DNA from: Megachile rotundata
Lineage: Eukaryota > Arthropoda > Insecta > Hymenoptera > Megachilidae
Assembly (NCBI RefSeq): GCF_050947335.1
Contig: NC_134985.1
Location: 16,917,190 to 16,981,189 of the forward strand
Length of the DNA stretch: 64,000 bases
Direction of reading: 5' to 3'
The notes beneath the pieces were generated by a model. The model did not search any database, was not told where the DNA came from, and saw nothing but the letters and a program-made list of their open reading frames with translations. Both the position numbers and the translations under genes were made by a program. Below, in pieces: positions 1-10,680 of this stretch; position 1 is the first letter of the stretch; each line of letters opens with the position of its first letter.

Positions 1-2439
1 TACAGTTTTATACAACTTGTCAAATGTATCAGATTATTCAGTTGTCGGTTGTTAAATAGAAGACACAGAGTTTCGAAGGTGTGATTGTTTTCAAAGATCA
101 CATTATACATATATAAAACTAGCAGCTTATTAGGAGTAGCAAGTTTGGTAAAAAGCAAGAATTATTTACAACTCTCCAATTTTTCAATTAGGATTTATTC
201 TTAAAAATGAAGGATTCAACAACGAAGAACATTGTTAAAGAAAATGTTGAGGTTTTCAATATGTGACGGTGCATTAGGTGTTCAAATTATGATGGGTTAG
301 GTGAATGACAAGTAGTGTCCAGAAAGATGTTACTGCTCTGAAATATTACAAATAAGGTTATGTACTATAATTAACCATGTATTATAGGATTGTATATTAC
401 AATTAATTGTACCCATTAATCTTGACTACTTTTGGTACACTTTCGTACAATTCTTTTTGCATCTAATGTAGTTAACCTAGATTTCGGAAACATAACCTCA
501 CCATTTTCATGACAGATTCTAACAATAGTCTGTCTATGAAATACATGGTAAAAAAAGTGAGATTAAATTAACTAAAGAAACATAATGATAGAAAAGAAAC
601 TGGAAAAAAATAAATTATCTAAAAAAGCAAATTTTAAGGTTCATCAAATCTTCATCTTACTTTAAGCAACAAATGTTCCAAGAAGAAATAAGAAGTTAAT
701 AACGTAAAATCTAGATCACGCAGTAAACATAATGCATTTTTATCCATCGACAAATGTCCGTCTGCTTCGATCAGGAGAGGCAGCCTGACGTGTTCAGCCC
801 TCAAGATAACAAATCCAACCACTCAGGCGTTCTTTTCACCGAACGCGTGCAACTTTTCCCAACGAAATTCCGTTCGAAACGTGGTTTCCCATGGGAGGAA
901 AGTGGGGGTCCGTATCGCACGCGTCACTTCCGACGCCAGGCGTAAATCGTTCACGGTCAATTTCCGAAAAGATCCACGGGACATTTCGAGTGGCTTCTTT
1001 CGTCGTCCAAACACGAAAACGAAACAGCGGGCGGCCTGTGGGCACGATGATGGGCCCGCGTCAACGGGAATATATCAGCCAGCTGCTGGCACGGACGAAT
1101 TCAAAGGCGGTCGGGGGTCCTGCACCTGATTGCAGGACATCCATCTACCCCCCTCGCGACAGAAGGTGTAGAAACTCCACGGGATTTCGAGGCCCCTGCA
1201 CGTTCGAGAGCGGATTGTAATGGCTTTCTAATTACGCGCCGCGGCCGATTTCGCGAAACGAAACGAGAGAGGGCGACGTAGAAAGCGTCGCGATGTCAGC
1301 GGCGAGCAAGATCGAAAATTGATGGGTGAAATTGTGTCTACACGCTCTTCTCCCTTCAATTGCCCGACCATTAAGCCTTTCTCGTGCTCCGATAATTATC
1401 TTTCTGCCCTTCTTTGGGGCTCTGCCCAGACATTATTGTTATTAAAGTCATTTAGATATTCCACGCTTATTTCAACCTCGCAAAATTATTTTCTGCAAGC
1501 AGAATACATAGATATGCTGTAATACATACATGGTTGATATTATCCACATTCGAAAGATCCATCATGTACTTTGTCAAATAACAGAATTTTAAACCGTTAA
1601 ATTGGTCGATATTGTCCACTTGTTACGTAACAGGATTTCGTGTTTATCCGTTTTAAAGCACGTGAAAGAATTTAATATTTGTCCACTTTAAAGTGCATGA
1701 AACATGCGGGAGCGTGTAAACGTCATACGACGCCATTAATAAACGGGTTAAGAGGCTTACAACAAACACAGTTGATATCACGGTGTATAAAAACTGGCAA
1801 AAAAATGAACAGTGCAATTGATGTTTCCTGACTTCATTTTAATTTCGGTGCACTTTTGATCGAACTTCAAAGCCGCAAATTTTTAATATCGAGCAAATGT
1901 TCAGTCTCCGTCAAATTGGTCCTCTCATAAACGTTATTGCTCACCCCCGCAGCGAACGAGCCCCAAAGCATAACTCTCGCTTAATAAAGTAAGAATGCCG
2001 GGATAACCGCAAAAGCGGTCTAATCGTCGAAATATCAGCGGGAAAGGGTTAGGCCAGTCGCGAGAGCAACAATTAGCGGCGATTTCTGCGACCCGGTCAT
2101 TTGTCACTGACTGGTTTCGAGCGCTTTTAATCGTCGTTACTGCGCCGGAACGTTCGCAGACGATTCTTTACGCGAGCCACGAAATCGATTCACCATTCCC
2201 AGCTAAACCGATCGTAAATTTGAATGGCTTAGAGTTTAACGTAACTGGCAAGAATACAGAAAAAGGAGGAGGCCACGCGAGGAATTGTATAAGGTGAAAA
2301 AGATGTCGCATTCAACAAGCTTACGATGCATGTTGCACCCAGGGTTGCCACCTTATTATAATATAAAACATGGCCTGCCATAAAGTACATCCTATGGAGA
2401 TCGCTGGAAAATATGCGGACGTTTCGGTCCGGACTATTG
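1..2439. other. Unique DNA, no gene recognised
   Basis: The first 730 bases are AT-rich with no clear structure. From about 750 to 1320 the sequence becomes GC- and CpG-rich and carries short open frames on both strands at once, as expected of stop-poor GC-rich DNA and not of one gene. From 1320 to 2300 it is again mixed. No domain, RNA fold or transposon end was recognised. Confidence 0.6.
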
Positions 2440-2992
2440 GATTTAGGGAAATGCTGGAAACTTTGGGATTCTGGAATTTTTTTGGATTTTGGGGTTTTGG
2501 GGTTTTGAGTTTTTGGGATTTTGGAATTTTGAGGATTTGGGAATTTATGGATTTGGAGATTTGAGAATTTTGAAATTTGGGCATTTGGGGATTTTGGGAT
2601 TTGGAGATTTGGGGATTTTGGGATCTGGGGATTTTGGGATCTGGGGATATTGGGATCTGGGGATTTGAGGATTTGAGGATTTTGGGATTTTCAGAATTTG
2701 GAAATTTATGGATTTTGAGATTTGAGAATTTTTAGATTTGGGGATTTAGGGATCTGGGGATTTTGGGATCTGGGGATTTAAGGATTTGAGGATTTGAGTA
2801 TTTTGGGATTTTGAGAATTTGGAAATTTATGGATTTTGAGATTTGAGAATTTTGAGATTTGGAGATTTAGGGATTTGGGAATTTAGATGCTTAGAGATTT
2901 AAGGATTTGGGGATTTTGGAATTTGGAATTTGGGGATTTGGGGATTTTGGAACTTTAGGATTTTAGAAGTTTAGGACTTTAGAATTTTACAA
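2440..2992. repeat. G-rich GGGATTT-type low-complexity tract
   Basis: Irregular tandem tract built from words such as GGGATTTTG, GGGATTTGGAG and GGGATCTGG, with all guanine runs on the + strand. The unit length drifts around 8-12 bases and longer blocks recur (the words near 2690 return near 2810). Part of it (2611-2662) has closely spaced runs of three or four G. The tracts at 17805-18335 and 19060-19800 are the reverse-complement type. Short open frames here only translate the repeat. Confidence 0.9.
2611..2662 (+). other. Potential G-quadruplex cluster
   Basis: Eight guanine runs of three or four bases are separated by loops of only 4-5 bases (ATTTT, ATCT, ATATT). This satisfies the usual G3+N1-7 quadruplex pattern about twice over. 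It is seen directly in the sequence. Whether it folds in the cell is unknown. Confidence 0.6.
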
Positions 2993-3048
2993 CCTTGACA
3001 TTTTTTTATTTCGAAAATCTGATTATTTATGACTCTGGATTGGAATTA

Positions 3049-3190
3049 CAGAATTGTTCAGAATTGTTCAGAATCGTCCTGAATTGTTCAGAATTGTCCA
3101 GAATTGTTCAGAAGCATTCAGAATTATTCAGAATTGTTCAGAATTGTTCAGAATTGTCCAGAATTGTTCAGAATTGTTCATAACTGTTCA
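3049..3190. repeat. 10-bp minisatellite, CAGAATTGTT
   Basis: About 14 head-to-tail copies of the decamer CAGAATTGTT with point variants (CAGAATTGTC, CAGAATCGTC, CAGAAGCATT, CATAACTGTT). Phase is kept throughout. Three units make 30 bases, so a frame stays open with a ten-residue periodicity. The small + frame covering 2995-3183 is therefore a by-product of the repeat. Confidence 0.95.
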
Positions 3191-4384
3191 TAATTTTTAT
3201 AATGTTTGAAATATCATAATTTTGAGACTTCCAAAAATATGTCAGAAATAGTCACAAAAGGAAGTACCGTTCTCAGATCGAGTCTCAATACATATACCTT
3301 CAGGAAAATTATAATTACAGTATAATTACATATCAAACAGAAAATTGTCATAACCAAATAAATGTCAACCTAACCTTGTTAAGTTAAAATCCCCAAATAA
3401 ATGTCAAGCTAAACTTCAGTCCAAAAGCCCACAATCCAAAGCCAAGGATTTCGAAACCCAAAAAGAGTATCCTTGCATATCATCTTCGATAGCGATATCG
3501 TTGATCCATCCATTCTTCTTCTTTTCCTGAAGGTTTCCTTGAAGGGAGTGCAAGAGTAGCGAGGGATAAAATATGCAGGACATAATGTTGCCTCCTGAGG
3601 GATACACCTGACGTAGCAAAGTCGTCGTGGCGGGTGTACCAAATATATCCACCCAGGGGATAAGCGGACCGGCCAATAACTCATTCTAAATACTTGTATG
3701 CTAATAACGAAGCGGCGTTGCAACGAAAATTTACTATTCCCAAGCGTTCAGCATCCAGGCACACACTCGTTTCTCTCGGTGTCTCCAACGTTCGCGCTTC
3801 CATTTTGTTCTTTTCTCGTGCTGCGTAGCGAGCTGTCCCCGACGCCAACCCTGCACACCCTCGAACCACCCGGGCAACCTCGAGTAACCGGCGTATTAGC
3901 TTTACATTATATCCGCCGGTGGAATTTATGCAACTGGCCCCGTAATCCCGCGGAACCATAAAGTTCGCTATCTAGATCGTTTATCCGTGACACCACTTCT
4001 TTCCTCTTCGTTCATCGGTTCTCCCTCTGTCTTCTACTCTCTCTCTTTACAAGTTCTCGTCTCTCTTTTACCCGTTGAAGCTCTTAACGGTGGTGCGGGT
4101 CGCTCCGAGCTAGAACGAAATTGAAATCCTTCGGCTCGAATGACCCGCCAGAAACGAACTCACCTCGTTCGACGGTGCAGCCAGTGTGCAGAAATTACTG
4201 CTGAAATGTCCTCGATATGCTCCTTTTTGTCGCTCTCGTTCAACATTGAGGTGCAACGGGATCTCGTTCAACGGGAGATCAGATGCTGGATTTAATGCTG
4301 ATCGACAGGTTGGGGAGGGTTGATTTCGCGGTAAGTGGCGATTCAGGGATTTTATAGCTTCATTTTAGTGCAAGTGCACTTTTG
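3191..4384. other. Unique DNA, no gene recognised
   Basis: AT-rich up to about 3400, then more balanced. Frames of about 90-105 codons overlap on both strands between 3409 and 3961, none with a familiar motif. A pyrimidine-rich stretch lies around 3990-4075. A GTAAGT splice-donor-like word occurs at 4331, but no exon could be supported before it. Confidence 0.55.
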
Positions 4385-5470
4385 GATTGCTGTTTGATTT
4401 CGTAGCATTTGATTTCTACATCAGCTTATTTCAGGTTATTATGAGGATTCAAGTATTTACACTGTTTGATTTCAATTTAAGTTTAGGGATGTTTCATCTC
4501 ATTGCCAGCTTAAGCTTCTTTCAATTTGTTATAAGAATACAAGTATTTTACTGTCGTTTGATTTCAATATAAGTAGGGTTGTCTGATCTCATTATTAGTG
4601 CAAGCTTGTTGCACTTTATTGTAAGAATACAAGTATTTTTACTGTCGTTTCATTTCAATATAATTGTAGGGTTGTCTGATCTCATCATCAGCATAAGCTT
4701 GCTTCACTTTATTAGAAGAATACAAGTATTTTTACTGCTGTTTGATTTCAATATTAAGTAGGGTTGTCTGATCTCATCATCAACATAAGATTGTTTCATT
4801 TTATTGTAAGTGTACACATATTATACTGTTGTTTGGTTATAACATACATATACATAGACCTGATTTTATTGTAAGTGTACACGTATTATACTGTTGTTTG
4901 GTTATAACATACATATACATAGACTTAATTTTATTGTAAATGGAGGATCATTTAATTTCATTGCAAGTATCCAAGTATTATTTGATTTCATTTATAAGTA
5001 TAGGTTTGCATGATCTTGTTGTAAGTGAAGGATTTTTTAATTTCATTCGAAGTACATGAATATAGTAGTATTGTTTGATTTCACTGAAAACGTAGGGTTG
5101 ATTGATTTTATTGTAAATGTAGGATTATTTAATTTAATTGCAAATGTGCAAGTATTATTGATTTCATTATAAGTGCAGAGTTTTTTGATTTTGTTGCAAG
5201 GAAAGTGTTATCTGACTTCATTATACATGAAGGAATATTTGATTATGTTGTAAGTATATCAATATAGTAGTATTGTTTGATTTCATTGAAAGAGCAGGGT
5301 TGTTTGATTTCATTGAAAAAGTAGGATTGTTTGATTTTATTGTAAATGTAGGATCATTTAATTTTATTGCAGATGTGCAAACATTGATTTCATTATAAGT
5401 GTGGGGTTGTTTGATTATATTGTAAGTGTCAGACTCTTTTACAATATTGTAGTACAGAATCATTCAATTG
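4385..5470. repeat. Degenerate TTTGATTTCATTGTAAG-type array
   Basis: A diverged tandem array about 1.1 kb long. Words such as TTTGATTTCATT, ATTGTAAGTG and GGGTTGTCTGATCTCAT recur in the same order. In the first half the spacing is about 90-93 bases (AAGAATACAAG at 4533, 4623 and 4716). Near 4803-4935 a 65-base unit is duplicated almost perfectly. In the second half two longer blocks return about 200-230 bases apart (TATAGTAG at 5061 and 5263). No coding capacity beyond repeat-derived frames. Confidence 0.85.
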
Positions 5471-8400
5471 CATCCTAAATGTAAGACTGCTCAATTGGGT
5501 CATCGATCAATTTCATCGCAAATATGAGAATTGATTAATACGATTATAAATACATCTCATTTATAAAACTCCAATAACAAAATTAAGCTTCCTTTCTCGT
5601 CCACCGATCAAACCGTTTTAGCGCTAATAAATCGCAATCAAACGGAATAAAAGATGACAGAGGGATCAGCCAGCAACTTAATCGATAAATTTCAATAAAT
5701 CTGATTTCCCTTTAATTAATCGGACTCGTCCAACCGAGCGGCGGAACGAGTTTCACAAACACGTCAGAGAGTTAAATATTTACGAGGGGAATAAGAGCAG
5801 GTGTTATAAGCGATTAAATCAAGAACTTTCGGTTTGCAGAACTTTCGGCTGTCGAATTGTTCCACGACATAAAATTGACGACTTTTCGATTTCTTTCAAC
5901 GATCGATCAGATTATTAGAGGACTTCGCTCGTCTATCAAGTCGGAAACGTTTCATCCTGTCGAGAAGAAATCGAGGGAGTCGGGTGTCGGGTGTAGATTT
6001 CGGCCGTTCAGAGAGCAAGACGTTCGTAGAAACGCGAACGTGGGGCATAATCGTAAATCAAGTCGTGCAGGGTAATTACTTGAGAACGTGCGCTTTCGTG
6101 TTTGCTAAACAGTCGGAGGCAGGCGCAGGGACGGGCTGGCCGTAACGAGAAAAGTCCGGTCAATAAATTAATTAAACTGTCGTGACTTCGAGGCGGGAAA
6201 TTGCCAGGGCTCGGCCAACGTAATGCGTTCGGTCCTGACCTCATTACCATTCGCGAAATCATAATCGTTTCGAAAATTGCGGAAAGCTTTTAGCCAAGCT
6301 GCCACTTTCCAAGTTAGAGTGGCCGCTCGTGTTCGACCGGGCTTAGAACGACTGCCACCTTTCGCCTGTCGTAAAATTTGAACGATCACGGAATAAAATC
6401 TTTTCGCTTTTCGACCAATCGTTTCTACCTTTAGATGCTTTTATTCTTACCTTGTTACTGTACCTTCACGATGAATCACTTCACGGAAGGTAGCAAAGTA
6501 TGGAAACTTAATTGTCTGGAAGTTTAAGAATTTATGTATTTGGAGGTTAAAAAATTTGATACTTTGAAAATTTCATGTCTTTATTCACCCTAAGAGTACC
6601 CTAATTTCTAGTCTCATGATGTTCAGAGTTAATTTGTTCTTAATCTTCCAACAACCCTTATGAAAAAGGACCTTCAACTTCAGCTAAAGTTTGAAAGAAA
6701 ACTTCGAACGAATTTCTTGTATCTATAATGTGTGACACCCTATTCTACGTCAAAAGATTAACTATTACAACAAGCTTAATAAAAAATATTTTAAACATAA
6801 AATTCATACAGAATTAAACATATAATTTCAACAGAAAATGATCAGGAGGATGCTGCACGAAGTGTAAATGCAGCGTCCACATTCCTTGACCAAGATAGGT
6901 TGTATTTGCTCGCCGGAGGGTTCCAAAGAGGGACGTTTCACGCGCCAACCCGTTTATTAGCCCGGAGTAAAATTGCGAAGATATTGCGCACTTTATCAAC
7001 GGGATACATCGAGGGTCGCGTTAAAATCTCTCGAAGGTGTCAACGGCTCGCTGGGGCCTGCTTAAGACTTTATGCAAATCGCGATGCATCAATTAGACGG
7101 AGTAAAAGGGGATAGTTCCTGTTTCGCCGAAAAATCGTGGTTGTGTCGTGTGGCGAGTGAGGGAAGGAGACGGAGAACGAGTACGCGTGGCTAACAAGTC
7201 TCTTCCTTTGGCGTCTCACTCTGAATGCCTCGCTAACGAGTCGGGCTGGTAAATTATTTCGTAAAAGGGGGGACGTTTTGCCGTGGCCCGCCGCGGCATC
7301 CGAGTTATAATTTCCGGCGTGGCGACTTTATAGAGCCGGTCTCCATACTGCCTCTAAACGTTACTGCTAAGCTGCGATCAATTTTCTATATGGTCGCTGA
7401 AATTTTTACTTCATCGTATCTGTGCATGTATCTGATTTTTTGTGTTGTCGATAGTTCTTGTAATTTTTCGGCTGTCGTGCTTAGACACCCTGTATGACAC
7501 TTTAGAAGGACAAACCATGATCAGGGAAATTTATGGACAAACTATGAGCGGGCAAACTATAGACAAAGTAGTCTTTGAAATTAATGGTGACGTATAATGG
7601 TGATCAAGGTGTGATTTCGTTTCTGATGAAGCTGATGTATACAAAAATGGTATAAATTCATTCATTTTAAACCTTGATAGATATGTTACTGGAAGGTTTG
7701 AAGAAGTCTAACAATTATTCTTGATCAGATAGTTACAATATACATGAAAATGCTTAAACTTGATCCTTAGTCAAATGTGCCTAGTTAGCATAGATTGAAA
7801 GATTACCAGGAACATTATAGAAGACTATGATATAATTGAAATGAAGATAAACAAATCATATTTTCACTTTGAACAAATTTTCATCCCTCCTGAATAAATA
7901 TGCTAATTGAACTTCAACAAAAATAAAAGTAATAAAAACATACAAAATTTGAAAATTGAAATTCATGTCTTGTCATAATCACCACGTAATCATCCAGCAA
8001 GTATTACAGCTAAATACCTAAATCGTATTATCTCGGAAAGAAACAGCACTCCATACGTTCTGAGATCATTACAGGAAAAAAGTCACCCTCTTGTTCACAG
8101 TGGAAGAAGTTACAGCCTCGCCCTCTATAATCGAATTTCCGATCGGTACAAGCATTTAATCGTCTTCGAGTGTTCTTCAAGAACGTATCTCACGTAGCAT
8201 CGTGCCGTCAATTAGCGTCCCGTGGTGATTTTGCGGGGCTTTGAGTCGGTTTTATCGCCGAGGGAGCTTCGGCTCGATTTACCGCTACAACTCGCTTCCT
8301 TTTTTCGACGTTTCAAGTTTCTCGTCTTGCAGTTTTGCTACCTACTTCGAGATCTTATTTTATCTGAATTCTTGATAATTCTGATCGATGTATCAGTGTA

Positions 8401-9779
8401 GTTTACAAAATGGCAGCGTGGGGCTTCGACACTTCGATATTTGGAATTTTAGATTTAAAGATTTAAAATATGGGAGTACATCTAAATATACATTTATGAA
8501 TCTATACATGTACAAATTTATAGGCGTAGGGATTTAGGAATAATTCAAAGCTAGTCCAGGTGATAAATATATCTAGAAAACTAGGGATGTTCACATGTGA
8601 AGATCTGATCACATGTGAATGCGAAAGTGAGATCCGTTCAAAGTTACTTAATTTAATAACAAATGAAATGTAGTATCAACCTAAATTATTTAAAAATTTG
8701 TCCCCTTAAATTAGTCACATTTCTCCACAATATTATCATCACAATAAGCTTCATAAGACAAAAAAAAAGCTCCATCTTCACTCAGGTCCTCCACGTCGAG
8801 CATCACGATTCGTCATCCCAAAAGGGTCGAACAAAGGTGTAGCGTGAAATTAGGATGCAGGTACACGCCGGCGCACGCCTAAACGCGTTCGGCGTGGCTA
8901 GAACATTACCCATTCTAGGGAGAAGGTCGAAAAAAGTGGCCGGGTCGCGTGGCTAGCAGGGAGACGAATTTCCAAACGTCAGACCACGGTACAATCGGGC
9001 TCTGTCGCGAAGGAATTGTTACCCTTTAATGCATGCGGGCGTCCTTTGTGCCTTTTGAGGATTTCTCTGCTACCCCTTTAACCCCCTCGTCTATCCGTTT
9101 CAAGCAGTGGCCACTGTGCGGCGGGGCTGCTCACCCCGCATACAAAAACGTGAAAGTAAAGGGACCGAGCCGGACATACAACGCGTGCCGTTAGGGGGTA
9201 GGGGACGGAGGAGGATGAATCGTGTGTGTGGTGTGGATGAAACGAAAAGGAAGGTATACACGAGGTACGCTGCAGAGTGGAAACGAGGTGGTAACCACCA
9301 CCTTGACGGACAGTAGGACATGGACAGAAGAAGCCTCCCCTCATTTCGTATTCCATTTCACTCTCATATTCTCTTTTTACCCTGGCTCGTCGTTCATTGT
9401 CTACTTTTCCCGTCACTGTGTACGTACGGTACACTCGTGCTTCGAAACTGCTGGCCTCTCTTTCGCACGTCAATCGTGGAAGTTTGATGCATTCTCCTTG
9501 TTCAGGACAACTTTATGATGGACTTTTTCAAAGATACGTTGCTAATGTTCTTGGGGATAATAATCCCCGTCGCAAAGCAGGGTAATCAATATTTAGATGC
9601 AATGCGTCGGAAAGTGACTTTGTACTGCTTTTCTTCTGATTTTCACATTCTGTCAGATTTTTCGCGATTAAAAATTAAATTGCGTGTTGGATCGCGATAG
9701 TGTTGGAGTGTAGTGAATTGTTATATATTATATCGTGTTTGAAATTATCGGCGCGAATTGGATCTTGTAATTTCATGCT
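5471..9779. other. Unique DNA, no gene recognised
   Basis: Alternating AT-rich stretches (6480-6840, 7440-8130, 8380-8780) and CpG-rich stretches (5830-6400, 6840-7380, 8800-9500). The longest frame is a - strand one at 9078-9473 (131 codons). It overlaps open frames on the + strand and shows no recognised domain, so I do not call it a gene. Confidence 0.55.
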
Positions 9780-10680
9780 TCATAAATTCACACGTTGCAA
9801 CTCCACGCTATGTACATTCACGCGACGAGGTATCATGCGTTGAATCAGTATGTGTTGGTTTATCACACGTGGGATTGTCATGTGTTGGATCACTACACGT
9901 TGTGTTGCTAAGGGTTAAATTACCACGTGGTGAATTATCACGCGTTGAGTTATCACGCGTTGAACTATTACGTGTTGAATCAACCATGCGTTAGATTACC
10001 ACGCGTTAGATTAGCACGCGTCAGATTACTACACGTTGGATTACCATGCGTTGAATCAACCATGCGTTAGATTACTACACGTTGGATTACCATTCGTTGA
10101 ATCGCCACGCGTTGAATCAACCATGCGTTAAATTGCCACGCGTTAGATTACTATGCGTCAGATTACTACACGTTGGATTACCATGCGTTGAATTACCACG
10201 CGTTGAATTACCACGCGTTGAATCAACCATGCGTTAGATTACCACGCGTTGGATTACCATGCGTTGAATTACCACGCGTTGAATCAACCATGCGTTAGAT
10301 TACCACGCGTTAGATTACTACACGTGGGATTACCATGGGTTGAATTACCACGCGTTGAATCAACCATGCGTTAGATTACCACACGTTAGATTACTACACG
10401 TTGGATTACCATTCGTTGAATCGTCACACATTGAATCAACCATGCGTTAGATTGCCATGCGTTAGATTACTATGCGTCAGATTACTACACGTTGGATTAC
10501 CATGCGTTGAATTACCACGCGTTGAATCACTGTGTGTTAGATTACCACACGTTGAGTTACTACGTGTTGAATCACCACACATCCTATCACTAAGCATTGT
10601 ATCTCTCCACGATAAACTACGACGCGTCGTAACTCCACGTCCCGTTACTTCACGCGCTCTAACTCCACATCCAACAACTC
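9780..10680. repeat. 15-bp satellite array A (ACGCGT core)
   Basis: Roughly 45-55 copies of a 15-base monomer, consensus ACGCGTTGAATTACC, with common variants ATGCGTTAGATTACC, ACACGTTGGATTACC and a 16-base form ending TCAACC. Every monomer carries the palindrome ACGCGT or a CpG-transition product of it, plus an AATT dyad. At both edges (9789-9825 and 10619-10670) monomers look like arrays B1/B2 (AACTCCACGC). The period is divisible by three, so frames stay open on both strands (10401-10844 +, 10436-10816 -); these are not believed to be genes. Confidence 0.95.

Noticed and set aside
4331..4337. Splice donor GTAAGT
   Set aside because: The hexamer alone is common, and no coding exon ends there.
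9780..10680. CRISPR array
   Set aside because: Head-to-tail monomers of 15 bases without unique spacers, in apparently insect DNA; this is satellite DNA.
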